From the NCBI GenBank assembly GCA_016781225.1, contig JADDQT010000036.1:1-11840 (forward strand): a stretch of 11,840 bases of DNA, written 5' to 3'. The stretch is from Actinomycetota bacterium. Lineage in GTDB: Bacteria > Actinomycetota > Acidimicrobiia > Acidimicrobiales > GCA-2861595. Every line of letters begins with the position of its first letter. Positions within the stretch are counted from its first letter, which is position 1. Shown one piece after another: positions 1 to 7,236 of this stretch. A program made the translations under genes and the position numbers. The notes beneath the pieces are model-generated. The model was not told the origin of the DNA. It did not search any database and saw only the letters and a list, made by a program, of their open reading frames with translations.

Positions 1-2060
1 GCCAGACGCTCGACCTCGTCCCAGAGATCCTCGAGGCTCTCGGTACCCAACCCGGGACCGAGACGAGCCGCCAGCTCCACGGCAACCATCCAGTCGGGCC
101 GGGCCACGCCGGGGGGTACGACCTTCTGTCCGAGGCGGGTCATGCGGCCCTCGATGTTCGTGGTGGTGCCCGGGCGCTCGGCGTAAGAGGCGGCCGGAAG
201 GACCACGTTGGCTTGCCGCGACGAGGGAGTGAGGAAGGTGTCGAGGGCGATCACGAACCCGGCCCCGGCCACGGCACGTCGCGCGAGCTGGTGATCGGGG
301 AAGTCCGATATGGGATCGGCTCCGAGGAGCACCAGGCACTGGATGCGGCCTTCGGCGGCTGCGGCCAGGATCCCCGCCGCGTCGAGGCCCCTGCCCTCGG
401 GAACGGTGCCCCACGCCCGGGAGAACCAGTCCCGTCCCTCGGACAGGCCCACGCGCCCGGGGAGGATCCCCGGCGCCAGCCCCATGTCCAGAGCTCCCAT
501 CACGTTGGCTCGCCGCAGCGCGGGCAGGAAGCGCACGCCGGGTAGCTTCGCCAGGGCGCCGGCGGCGGCGGCGATCGAGTCGGCCGACTCGGCCAGCGAG
601 GGCCGGCCGAGCACCACGACGGCGCCTTCTTCGAGCAGCTCTCGGGCCTGGGCTATGGCGGCGGCACTGACGCCAGCCACGTCCGAATCGCTGCCGTCCA
701 CCAGGGCGGCGGCGACGGCCGCCGCTTCGCCAGGACGGTAGGCCAGGGTGGTCCTGCAGTAACGCGACATCCCGCTGCGCTGGGGAGCCAGCTCCACGAT
801 GGGCATGTCGCGGTTGATGGCTGCTGCCCGGAGGCGGAGGAACAGGACAGGGAGCTCTTCTTTGAGATCGGGTCCGAGGAGGATGACGGCGGGCGCGCTG
901 CACGCGTCGTCGATGGAGGCGCGGGGCAGTCCGAGCACCAGCTCGGCGGGCAGGCCGTCGCCGAGCTGGGCGTCGACGTTGTCCGTACCGATCACTGCCT
1001 TGGCCAGCTTGGCCCACGCGTAGGCGTCCTCGTTGGGCAGCCGGGCCCCGCCCAGGACGGCGACGGCACTCGGGCCGTGAACCGAACGTGCCCGTTCGAT
1101 CTGGTTGGCGGCGGCGGTCAGGGCCTCGCCCCAGGACACCTCTGTTAGCTCGTCCTCGTCGCCTTCGGATGCGCCCGTCTTCCTCATCAGCGGCTTGGCG
1201 AGCCGGTCGCCGCTGTTGATGGCCTCGAAGTCGAACCGGCCCATGTCGCAGAGCCACCCGTGGTTGACGGGATCGCTGTCGATTCCGATGTACCGGGTGA
1301 GGGCGTTGGACGACGACTGCACCGCCACCCGGCAACCGAAGGCGCACGAGGTGCAGGTGCTCTCCACCTGCTCCAGGTCCCAGGGCCGGGCCCTGAACCG
1401 GTACGGCCTGGCCAGCAGGGCCCCCACCGGGCAGATCTGGACGGTGTTGCCGGAGAAGTAGGAGGCGAAGGGGTGGTCGGGGAAGGTGTTGACCTGCAGC
1501 TCGTCGGCCCGGCCGATGAACTCGATGAGGGGGTCGCCCGCCACCTCCTCGGCGAAGCGGGTGCAGCGGTCGCACTGGATGCAGCGCTCCCGGTCGATGT
1601 CCACCAGCGCCGAGAGGGGGATGGGCTTGGCGAAGTGGCGCTTCTCCTCCACGAACCGGGACTCTCCGGGCCCGTAGGCGAGGGTCTGGTCCTGGAGGGG
1701 GCACTCGCCGCCCTTGTCACAGACGGGGCAGTCGAGGGGGTGGTTGATGAGCAGGAACTCGAGCACGCCGTCCTGGGCCTTCTTCACCTTGGCCGAGGTG
1801 GTGATCACCTGCATGTCCGGCTTCACCGGTATGTAGCAGGCGGGCTGGAGCATGAAGCCCTTCGGCGTCTCGATCTCCACCAGGCACATGCGGCACATGG
1901 CCACGGGCCGCATGCGGGGGTGGTAGCAGAACCGGGGGATGTAGACGCCATGCCGCTCCGCGGCAGCGATGACCAGCTCTCCGGGCTTGGCCTCCACCGG
2001 CTGGCCGTCGACGACGATGGAGACGGTCTCCTTCTCCTGCTCCGTCTTCTGATCAGTCAA
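1..2060 (-). CDS. nuoG: NADH-quinone oxidoreductase subunit G, C-terminus cut by window edge
   Basis: The frame is open without a stop from 2060 to base 1, giving 686 visible residues; the C-terminus lies outside. NuoG is the large Fe-S subunit of the peripheral arm of complex I and passes electrons from NuoF toward NuoI/NuoB. Visible ligands: a 2Fe-2S set C45, C56, C59, C75; an HxxxCxxCxxxxxC set H107, C111, C114, C120; a 4Fe-4S set C160, C163, C166, C210; and a fourth set C236, C239, C243, C271 at the start of the molybdopterin-oxidoreductase-like domain (about 230 onward), matching the N7 spacing. The chosen start is TTG at 2060, overlapping the nuoF stop by 8 bases, with a purine-rich AAGGAAGG about 11 nt upstream. 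No ATG occurs until about residue 50, inside the 2Fe-2S domain, so a non-ATG start is needed. The family is very sure; the exact start is moderately sure. Confidence 0.95.
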   Translation of the reverse strand, partial: MTDQKTEQEKETVSIVVDGQPVEAKPGELVIAAAERHGVYIPRFCYHPRMRPVAMCRMCLVEIETPKGFMLQPACYIPVKPDMQVITTSAKVKKAQDGVLEFLLINHPLDCPVCDKGGECPLQDQTLAYGPGESRFVEEKRHFAKPIPLSALVDIDRERCIQCDRCTRFAEEVAGDPLIEFIGRADELQVNTFPDHPFASYFSGNTVQICPVGALLARPYRFRARPWDLEQVESTCTSCAFGCRVAVQSSSNALTRYIGIDSDPVNHGWLCDMGRFDFEAINSGDRLAKPLMRKTGASEGDEDELTEVSWGEALTAAANQIERARSVHGPSAVAVLGGARLPNEDAYAWAKLAKAVIGTDNVDAQLGDGLPAELVLGLPRASIDDACSAPAVILLGPDLKEELPVLFLRLRAAAINRDMPIVELAPQRSGMSRYCRTTLAYRPGEAAAVAAALVDGSDSDVAGVSAAAIAQARELLEEGAVVVLGRPSLAESADSIAAAAGALAKLPGVRFLPALRRANVMGALDMGLAPGILPGRVGLSEGRDWFSRAWGTVPEGRGLDAAGILAAAAEGRIQCLVLLGADPISDFPDHQLARRAVAGAGFVIALDTFLTPSSRQANVVLPAASYAERPGTTTNIEGRMTRLGQKVVPPGVARPDWMVAVELAARLGPGLGTESLEDLWDEVERL

Positions 2061-3357
2061 AGGGGCACCCCCCTTCCTTGATGTGCACCAGGTACTCGTC
2101 GCGGAACATGTTGAGGCTGGTGGAGATGGCCGGGGGGATGGACGGGCCGAGCACGCAGATCGTGGTCTGCTTCGGGGGCCAGGTTATGTCGGGGGAGATG
2201 TTGTCACACACATCGAGCAGGAGCTCGAGGTCCTCCTCGCGTCCGGACCCCTGCTCGATGCGGATCATGATCTTCTCGAGCCAACCGCTGCCTTCGCGAC
2301 AGGGTGTGCACTGCCCGCACGACTCGCGGTGGAAGAACTTCACGATCCGCCACGCGGCGCGCACGGCACAGGTGGTGTGGTCCATCACGATGACCGATCC
2401 CGACCCGAGCATGGAGCCCGCCTTCTGGACCACGTCGTGTTGGAGCTCCATGTCGAGCTTGTCCGGACCGAACCACGGCGAGGAGGCCCCGCCGGGGATG
2501 ATGGCCTTGAGCTCGTTGCCGTTGCGCACCCCGCCACCGAGCCTCGGGTGCTCGATGAGGTCTCGGAACGTGGCCTTGGCCCACTCGAACTCGTAGTTGC
2601 CGGGTCGGTTCACGTGCCCGGACAGCGAGAAGAGCCTGGTGCCGGCCGACACGCCCTCGCCCATCCGGGAGAAGGACGATCCGCCGTTGATCACGATCCA
2701 CGGCAGGTACGACAGCGTCTCCACGTTGTTCACCACGGTGGGACATCCGTAGAGCCCGGCCACGGCCGGGAAGTTGGGCGGCTTGATACGAGGGAAGCCG
2801 CGCTTGCCCTCCAGGCTCTCCAGCAGGGCCGTCTCCTCGCCCACGATGTAGGCCCCGGCGCCGTAGTGGACCACCAGATCGAGGTCGAAGCCGGAGCCGA
2901 AGATGTCGCGCCCGAGCGCCCCGTAGTCATAGGCCTCGTTGACCGCAGCCGTGAGCCGCTCCACGCCGAGAGCGAACTCCCCGCGCACGTAGATGAAGGC
3001 CTGGGTCACGCCGTTGGCGTAGGCGCAGATGATGGTGCCTTCGATGAGCTGGTGCGGATCGCCCTCGATGAGCATGTGGTCCTTGAACGTGCACGGCTCG
3101 CTCTCGTCGGCGTTCACCACGAGGTAGGACGGCTGTCCCTTGGCCAACATGCTCCACTTCTTGCCGGCGTCGAAGCCCGCGCCGCCCCGGCCCAGGAGGC
3201 TGGCGTTGAGCACGTCGTCCTTGATGGCACCGGGCGCCATGGACAGCGCCTTGCGCAGGGCGGCGTAGCCGCCGTTGTCCACGTAGGTCTTGAGCGTCCA
3301 GGACTCGGGAAGGCCGAGCCTGCGGGTGACGATGGGCTCGACGTCGGTGACCGGCAT
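2053..3357 (-). CDS. nuoF: NADH-quinone oxidoreductase subunit F (NADH/FMN-binding)
   Basis: This 434-residue protein is the NADH dehydrogenase subunit of complex I. It takes hydride from NADH onto FMN and hands electrons to cluster N3. The glycine-rich GRGGAGF (56-62), the NADESEPCTFKD segment (82-93) and GAGAYIVGEETAL (166-178) are the classic FMN/NADH signatures. Cluster N3 ligands are C347, C350, C353 (CGQCTPC) and C401 in the segment TTICVLG. The C353-to-C401 distance is about seven residues longer than the 359-to-400 distance I recall for the Thermus subunit, because of a Pro-rich stretch around 389-397. The ATG start lies 4 nt after the nuoE stop, with GGAGGAGG about 11 nt upstream. 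The C-terminus ends in the usual GGCPF-type tail. Its stop codon overlaps the proposed TTG of nuoG, suggesting translational coupling. Confidence 0.97.
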   Translation of the reverse strand: MPVTDVEPIVTRRLGLPESWTLKTYVDNGGYAALRKALSMAPGAIKDDVLNASLLGRGGAGFDAGKKWSMLAKGQPSYLVVNADESEPCTFKDHMLIEGDPHQLIEGTIICAYANGVTQAFIYVRGEFALGVERLTAAVNEAYDYGALGRDIFGSGFDLDLVVHYGAGAYIVGEETALLESLEGKRGFPRIKPPNFPAVAGLYGCPTVVNNVETLSYLPWIVINGGSSFSRMGEGVSAGTRLFSLSGHVNRPGNYEFEWAKATFRDLIEHPRLGGGVRNGNELKAIIPGGASSPWFGPDKLDMELQHDVVQKAGSMLGSGSVIVMDHTTCAVRAAWRIVKFFHRESCGQCTPCREGSGWLEKIMIRIEQGSGREEDLELLLDVCDNISPDITWPPKQTTICVLGPSIPPAISTSLNMFRDEYLVHIKEGGCPFD

Positions 3358-3361
3358 GGGC

Positions 3362-4162
3362 CTAGGTTCCTCCTCCGGCGCGGGAGCCGCCGGCAGTGGG
3401 GCCAGTGTCGGTTCCCTCGGGGTGCAGGATCTCGGCGGCGGACTCGTCCACCTGGGGCACCGCTCCCTCGCGGGCAGGCTGCTGGCCCTCGGCGACGCGC
3501 TCCCCGGGCGTGCGCTTGTCGACAGGAGGCGTCCCCGTGTGGGGCCCGGCCTTGTCGTCGGGTAGATCGCTGACCGGCTTCTTCATGGGATCTCCCTCCC
3601 TGCCGGGGAACGGCACCTGCGCTGCCAGGCCCACCGTGCGACGCACCCGGCACAGTGTGCCGTGGGGCGGCACGTCGTCGGCGAGGCGGCCGGCACGCAG
3701 GTCGTCCACCAGGCGGTCGAAGTCCTGGTTGGTGACCGGGCCGAAGAATCGCCAGTTCACGGTGAGGCAGGGCGCCTTGTCGCACAGGGCGATGCACTCG
3801 AACTCCTCGAGGGTGAACTCGCCGTCGGCGGTGGTGGTGTCGGCCTTGATCCCGAGCGTCTTCTCGGCGTGGTCCAGCAGCTCGTAGGCGCCGCTGATCA
3901 TGCAGGCCACGTTGGTGCATATCGAGATCAGGTGGCGACCGACGGGCTCGCGGAAGAGCATGTCGTAGAAGCTGGCCGTGCCGTAGACCTCGGCCGGGGT
4001 GATGTCGAGGAGCTCGCCGATGTGGGCCATGGCGTCCTCGGTCAGGTAGCCGTCCTGCTCCTGGGCCAGGTGCAGGACGGGGATGATGGCCGAGCGAGGA
4101 CGCGGGTAGAGCGCCATCATGTCCCGCGCCCTCTGCACAATTTCCGGAGACAGCCGCGCCAT
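3362..4162 (-). CDS. nuoE: NADH-quinone oxidoreductase subunit E with long C-terminal tail
   Basis: This 266-residue protein is the 24-kDa-type subunit that binds the 2Fe-2S cluster N1a next to NuoF. The thioredoxin-like core spans about 1-170. Its ligands are C82 and C87 (CTNVAC, Cx4C) and C123 and C127 (CIALC, Cx3C), the normal spacing. After about residue 180 comes a tail of some 85 residues rich in Pro, Gly, Asp, Glu and Ala, probably disordered; many NuoE proteins end near 160-220. Two in-frame starts are possible, GTG at 4171 and ATG at 4162. I prefer ATG because GAAGG lies 10 nt upstream of it but only 1 nt from the GTG. Unlike its neighbours it follows a 160-nt spacer after nuoD, so its translation is not coupled. 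A second good start site lies in frame inside the tail (see 3584-3600). Confidence 0.95.
   Translation of the reverse strand: MARLSPEIVQRARDMMALYPRPRSAIIPVLHLAQEQDGYLTEDAMAHIGELLDITPAEVYGTASFYDMLFREPVGRHLISICTNVACMISGAYELLDHAEKTLGIKADTTTADGEFTLEEFECIALCDKAPCLTVNWRFFGPVTNQDFDRLVDDLRAGRLADDVPPHGTLCRVRRTVGLAAQVPFPGREGDPMKKPVSDLPDDKAGPHTGTPPVDKRTPGERVAEGQQPAREGAVPQVDESAAEILHPEGTDTGPTAGGSRAGGGT
3584..3600 (-). promoter_or_regulatory. Internal Shine-Dalgarno and ATG inside nuoE
   Basis: On the minus strand GGGAGGGAGA is followed by TCCC and then ATG, which is in frame with nuoE at residue M193. The GGAGG core sits 8 nt from the ATG, a better ribosome site than the one at the annotated nuoE start. 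Initiation here would yield a 74-residue hydrophilic polypeptide identical to the nuoE tail. Whether it is used cannot be told from the sequence; GC-rich coding DNA can produce such strings by chance. Confidence 0.4.
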
Positions 4163-4199
4163 CAGACCCACGCCTTCCCAACCGCCGGTGGCCGCTCCA

Positions 4200-4214
4200 G
4201 GCGCCGAAGGCGCC
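4200..4214. repeat. Inverted repeat, GGCGCC stem, triloop
   Basis: GGCGCC at 4200-4205 and GGCGCC at 4209-4214 flank GAA on the plus strand (TTC on the transcribed strand), forming a perfect 6-bp stem. It lies about 38 nt upstream of the nuoE start. No T-tract follows. Confidence 0.6.
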
Positions 4215-4257
4215 CACTCCGGCTAACGGCGAAGAGGTGGTGAGCGCGAAGACCGTG

Positions 4258-4270
4258 CCGGCAAAGCCGG
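4258..4270. repeat. Inverted repeat, CCGGC/GCCGG stem, triloop
   Basis: CCGGC at 4258-4262 and GCCGG at 4266-4270 flank AAA on the plus strand, giving TTT as the loop in the transcript direction. It sits mid-way in the nuoD-nuoE spacer between two other triloop hairpins. No T-tract follows the stem. Confidence 0.55.
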
Positions 4271-4299
4271 TCGGCCGGAGCACGACAAAGCTCGCCGAG

Positions 4300-4325
4300 G
4301 AAGCCCCGCTTCGGAGGCGAAATCA
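4300..4325 (-). repeat. Stop-codon hairpin element, copy A (after nuoD)
   Basis: Read on the minus strand, the element begins with the nuoD stop codon as TGATTTCGCCTC, then one C, then a GAAGC-GGG-GCTTC hairpin. Copy B at 8058-8083 has the same 12-nt lead and the same hairpin layout: 21 of 26 bases are identical. The outermost stem pair is G-C here and C-G there, a compensatory change that favours selection on structure. It could be a small dispersed palindromic repeat or an mRNA 3'-end stability structure. It lacks a T-tract. Confidence 0.6.
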
Positions 4326-5687
4326 TCGGTCGACGCCTCCCATCACTGGATCTACTGAGGAGATGATGGCCACGGCGTCGGCTACCAGGCCGCCGCGCAT
4401 CATGGGCGGGAGCGCCTGGATGTTCACGAAGCTCGGGTCCCGGATGTGGAGCCGGTAGGGCTTGGCCGTGCCGTTGGACACCAGGTAGCAACCGAGCTCA
4501 CCGCGGGGGGACTCGATGGCCACGTAGACCTCGCCCTCGGGAACCTTGAAGCCCTCGGTGAAGATCTTGAAGTGGTGGATGAGCGCTTCCATCGACTGGT
4601 CGATGCGGGCCCGGGGCGGTGGTGTGACCTTCTTGTCCTGCAGCCGGTAGTCACCCTGTGGCATCAGCTCGACGATCTGGCGCACGATGCGGACGGACTC
4701 CCGCATCTCGTTGAGCCGGATGGAGTAGCGGTCGAAGGCGTCGCCGTACTTGCCCACGATCACGTCGAACTCCAGCTGGTCATAGAACTGGTAGGGCATG
4801 TCACGGCGCAGGTCCCACGCCACGCCGCTCGAGCGGAGGATGGGCCCCGTGGCGCCGAGGGCGATGGCCTCCTCTCCGGAGATGGTGCCGACGCCCTCGG
4901 TGCGCTGCAGGAACACGGGCTGGCCGGTGAGCAGATCGTCGTACTCGTCGAGGCGCGGCGGTATGAGGTCACAGATGGCGAGCACGTCGTCGCGCCAGCC
5001 GTCCGGCAGGTCGGCCGCCACGCCTCCGGGACGGATGTAGTTGTGGTTCATCCGCAGCCCCGTGACCTTCTCCATGAAGGAGAGCACCATCTCCCTCTCG
5101 CGCCAGGCGTACAGCATCATCGACAGGGCGGCCACGTCCAAGCCGTTGGTGGCCATGAACAGGAGGTGCGAGGAGATGCGGTTGAGCTCGCACATGAGCA
5201 TGCGGATCCACGTCGCTCTCGGGGGCACCTCGATCTCGAGCAGCTGCTCCACCGCCATGGAGAACACGCACTCGTTGAACAAGGGGGCGAGGTAGTCCAT
5301 CCGGGTGACGTTGGTGGGCCCCTGGAGGTAAGTGAGCTCCTCCCCCGTCTTCTCCATGCCCGTATGGAGGTAGCCGACGATCGGCTTGGTGCGCAGCACC
5401 GTTTCCCCGTCGAGCTCCATCATGAGCCGGAGCACGCCATGGGTGGAGGGGTGCTGGGGGCCGAGGTTGAGGATCATGGTCTCGTCCTCGGTGATCTCGG
5501 TGTTGAACGCCCCGGGGTCCACGCTGATGCCCTCGCTCAGCCGCAGCACTGCACCCTGCTGGCGGAGCAGCTCGGTGCCGGAGGTGGACGCGCGGTCGTC
5601 CATCTCCTGGGTGCCCTCGAAGGTCTCGATCAACCCCGTTTGGACCAGGTCCTCTCCCTCGGTCGAGCTCATCTGGGACTCGCTCAT
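4323..5687 (-). CDS. nuoD: NADH-quinone oxidoreductase subunit D (49-kDa type)
   Basis: This 454-residue subunit forms, with NuoB, the quinone-reduction chamber of complex I. The core starts near residue 70 with GPQHPSTHGVLR (76-87). H83 and Y132 (in RMDY) are spaced 49 residues apart, as are the quinone-head-group ligands His38 and Tyr87 of the Thermus homologue, so the quinone site looks intact. The first 65 or so residues are an acidic, poorly conserved-looking extension. The C-terminus (MGGVDR) is typical of the family. The ATG start lies 10 nt after the nuoC stop, and GAGGTGA overlapping that stop gives a good ribosome site at about 10 nt. It is the last of the tightly coupled nuoABCD block, since a 160-nt spacer follows. 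Confidence 0.97.
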   Translation of the reverse strand: MSESQMSSTEGEDLVQTGLIETFEGTQEMDDRASTSGTELLRQQGAVLRLSEGISVDPGAFNTEITEDETMILNLGPQHPSTHGVLRLMMELDGETVLRTKPIVGYLHTGMEKTGEELTYLQGPTNVTRMDYLAPLFNECVFSMAVEQLLEIEVPPRATWIRMLMCELNRISSHLLFMATNGLDVAALSMMLYAWREREMVLSFMEKVTGLRMNHNYIRPGGVAADLPDGWRDDVLAICDLIPPRLDEYDDLLTGQPVFLQRTEGVGTISGEEAIALGATGPILRSSGVAWDLRRDMPYQFYDQLEFDVIVGKYGDAFDRYSIRLNEMRESVRIVRQIVELMPQGDYRLQDKKVTPPPRARIDQSMEALIHHFKIFTEGFKVPEGEVYVAIESPRGELGCYLVSNGTAKPYRLHIRDPSFVNIQALPPMMRGGLVADAVAIISSVDPVMGGVDR

Positions 5688-5697
5688 TGGCGCGGCG

Positions 5698-6207
5698 TCA
5701 CCTCGTGGAGCGCGCAGCCTTGAACTGCACGGGCACTCGACCCACCGAGTAGTCCTTTCGCAGCGGATGGCCTTCCCAGTCCTCGGGCATCAGGATGCGA
5801 GAGAGATCGGGGTGGCCGTCGAAGCGCACGCCCAGGAGGTCGAAGGCCTCTCGCTCCATGGCCTCGGTGCCGGGGTACAGCCCGAACAGCGAGGTCACTC
5901 GGGGGTCGGACTCGGGAACCTGCACCCGTACCCGCACCCGCTTGCGCTGCTGCAGCGACAACAGGTCGACCACCACCTCGAAGCGCTCTGCGGCGATGCC
6001 GTCGGGCAACGACCGGCCGGGGTGGGCCAGGTAGTCGACGGCGCACAGGTCCACGCACATGTCGAAGCCCTCGGCCCGAAGCTCCGACACCAGGCCGAGG
6101 TAGGACTCGGGCGTGGCATGCAACACCCGCTGACCGTGGGACGTGGTCACGGGCGCTCCGTGGACGGGCTCCGGTGCGGGCGCCGACTCCCTCGGTCGGC
6201 TGCTCAC
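5698..6207 (-). CDS. nuoC: NADH-quinone oxidoreductase subunit C (30-kDa type)
   Basis: This 169-residue peripheral-arm subunit supports assembly and stability around NuoB and NuoD. The 30-kDa subunit signature is visible as EREAFDLLG (118-126), followed by DGHPDLSRILMPEDWEGHPL and the KDY motif near 161-163. The first 25 or so residues are Pro/Ala-rich and probably flexible. The start is GTG at 6207; the sequence GTGA overlaps the nuoB stop by 4 bases, which indicates translational coupling. NuoC and NuoD are separate here, not fused as in enterobacteria. Family assignment is secure; a slightly later start is possible but no better ribosome site is evident. Confidence 0.96.
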   Translation of the reverse strand: MSSRPRESAPAPEPVHGAPVTTSHGQRVLHATPESYLGLVSELRAEGFDMCVDLCAVDYLAHPGRSLPDGIAAERFEVVVDLLSLQQRKRVRVRVQVPESDPRVTSLFGLYPGTEAMEREAFDLLGVRFDGHPDLSRILMPEDWEGHPLRKDYSVGRVPVQFKAARSTR

Positions 6208-6779
6208 TGGGGGGTGCCCACGTAGGCCTGGGTGGGCTCCGACGAATGACGCTCAGGGAGCGCCTCTTCCAACTGCAGTCCGGCCCCGGCGCCGGTCTCC
6301 TCCCGGCGGTGGGTGATCTCACCGGTGCGGATCTTCTCGTGCAGGGTCAGGATCGAGTGCATCAGGGTCTCCGGACCCGGTGGGCACCCGGGCGCGTACA
6401 CGTCCACTGGGACCACCTGGTCGATTCCCTGTACCAGTGCGTAGTTGTTGAACATGCCGCCGGTGGAGGCACACACACCCATGGAGATGACCCACTTTGG
6501 CTCGACCATCTGGTCGTAGACCTGGCGGAGAACGGGAGCCATCTTCTGCGAGACGCGGCCGGCCACGATCATGAGGTCGGCCTGGCGGGGCGAGGCACGG
6601 AAGACCTCCATGCCGAAGCGAGCCATGTCGAAGTTGGACGCCCCTGTCCCCATCATCTCGATGGCACAGCAGGCCAGCCCGAAGGTGGCGGGCCACACGC
6701 TGTTGCGGCGGGCCCACTTGACCAGGTTCTCGAGGTTGCCGGTGATGAAGTTGTGGTTGAGCTCGTCCAGTCCGGGCAT
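6204..6779 (-). CDS. nuoB: NADH-quinone oxidoreductase subunit B (cluster N2)
   Basis: This 191-residue subunit carries the terminal 4Fe-4S cluster N2 that reduces quinone. All four ligands are present: the tandem C37-C38 (GLACCAIEM), C103 (GVCAST) and C132 (APGCPPGPE). About 40 residues after the core (150-191) form a charged tail with no recognisable motif. The ATG start is separated from the nuoA stop by only CCC, with GGAGGAGG about 11 nt upstream inside the end of nuoA. The stop overlaps the nuoC GTG. It is a normal NuoB in length and motif content. Confidence 0.98.
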   Translation of the reverse strand: MPGLDELNHNFITGNLENLVKWARRNSVWPATFGLACCAIEMMGTGASNFDMARFGMEVFRASPRQADLMIVAGRVSQKMAPVLRQVYDQMVEPKWVISMGVCASTGGMFNNYALVQGIDQVVPVDVYAPGCPPGPETLMHSILTLHEKIRTGEITHRREETGAGAGLQLEEALPERHSSEPTQAYVGTPQ

Positions 6780-6782
6780 GGG

Positions 6783-7226
6783 CTACGCCGCCTCCTCCGA
6801 ACGGCTGATGCGCCGGACGGTGGAATCGCTGGTGCGGCTCGGCGCAGTGGCCGCCGGGCGCATGCGCTTGACCGGCCCCCAGTCCAGAGCGCCGTTGCTG
6901 ATTAGGTACACGAAGGACACGAAGACGGCGACGGCGAACACGATCATCTCGACCAGGCCGAACAGGTCGAGCTGGCGGAAGATCACCGCCCACGGGTAGA
7001 GGAAGATGATCTCGATGTCGAAGATGATGAAGATCATCGCCACCAGGTAGAAGCGGACCGGAAAGCGCTCAGCCGGCTCACGCCTGGGCACGATCCCACA
7101 CTCGTAGGCCGCCTGCTTGGCCCTGGTGGGCTTCTTCGGTCCGAGCAGCGACGAGCCCAGGAACGAGAGGCCGGCGAAGAGGGTGGCCAGCACCAGCATG
7201 GTGAAGATCGGGAGGTACTCGGCCAC
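6783..7226 (-). CDS. nuoA: NADH-quinone oxidoreductase subunit A
   Basis: This 147-residue membrane subunit lies at the junction of the two arms of complex I. Three helices are visible at about 5-27, 57-79 and 88-110. The loop after helix 1 contains YECG (41-44), and helix 2 carries the acidic FDIEI motif with D70 and E72, both hallmarks of NuoA. A tail of roughly 30 polar residues follows helix 3. The start is GTG at 7226, giving the family-like N-terminus MAEYLP; the frame stays open upstream, but those residues are Arg-rich and overlap the preceding gene. GGAGG is only 2 nt before the GTG, closer than usual, while TAGG lies further upstream, so initiation may depend partly on coupling to the upstream gene, which ends 10 nt earlier. 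Confidence 0.94.
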   Translation of the reverse strand: MAEYLPIFTMLVLATLFAGLSFLGSSLLGPKKPTRAKQAAYECGIVPRREPAERFPVRFYLVAMIFIIFDIEIIFLYPWAVIFRQLDLFGLVEMIVFAVAVFVSFVYLISNGALDWGPVKRMRPAATAPSRTSDSTVRRISRSEEAA

Positions 7227-7236
7227 GGCCTCCAGC

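Larger units (their letters stand above)
4163..4322. other. 160-nt intergenic spacer with three triloop hairpins
   Basis: This is the only long untranslated gap in an otherwise tightly packed gene run, between the nuoD stop and the nuoE start. I find no credible small gene in it. It holds three perfect short inverted repeats with 3-nt loops: 4200-4214 (GGCGCC stem), 4258-4270 (CCGGC/GCCGG stem) and 4300-4312 (GAAGC/GCTTC stem). None is followed by a T-run on the minus strand, so intrinsic terminators are not supported. Processing sites, mRNA-stability structures or an internal promoter are possible, but no promoter-like boxes stand out. Confidence 0.7.

Noticed and set aside
1260..2081. Plus-strand frame (273 codons) opposite nuoG
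   Set aside because: It overlaps the cysteine-rich N-terminus of nuoG, which is certain, and has shadow-like composition.
2083..3573. Long plus-strand frame (496 codons) opposite nuoF and the nuoE tail
   Set aside because: It is antisense to a clear nuoF, rich in His, Arg, Val and Gly, and shows no domain. Such mirror frames are common in high-GC coding DNA.
3114..4283. Minus-strand 389-codon frame covering nuoE and part of nuoF
   Set aside because: Out of frame with the Fe-S motifs of both genes; translation is Arg/Pro/Gly-rich, typical of a wrong frame.
4200..4312. Intrinsic terminator after nuoD
   Set aside because: The hairpins have short stems and no T-run follows in the transcript direction; nuoE and nuoF continue on the same strand.
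4446..5723. Plus-strand frame (425 codons) opposite nuoD
   Set aside because: Antisense to a fully conserved nuoD; composition is His/Val/Gly-rich with no recognisable motif.
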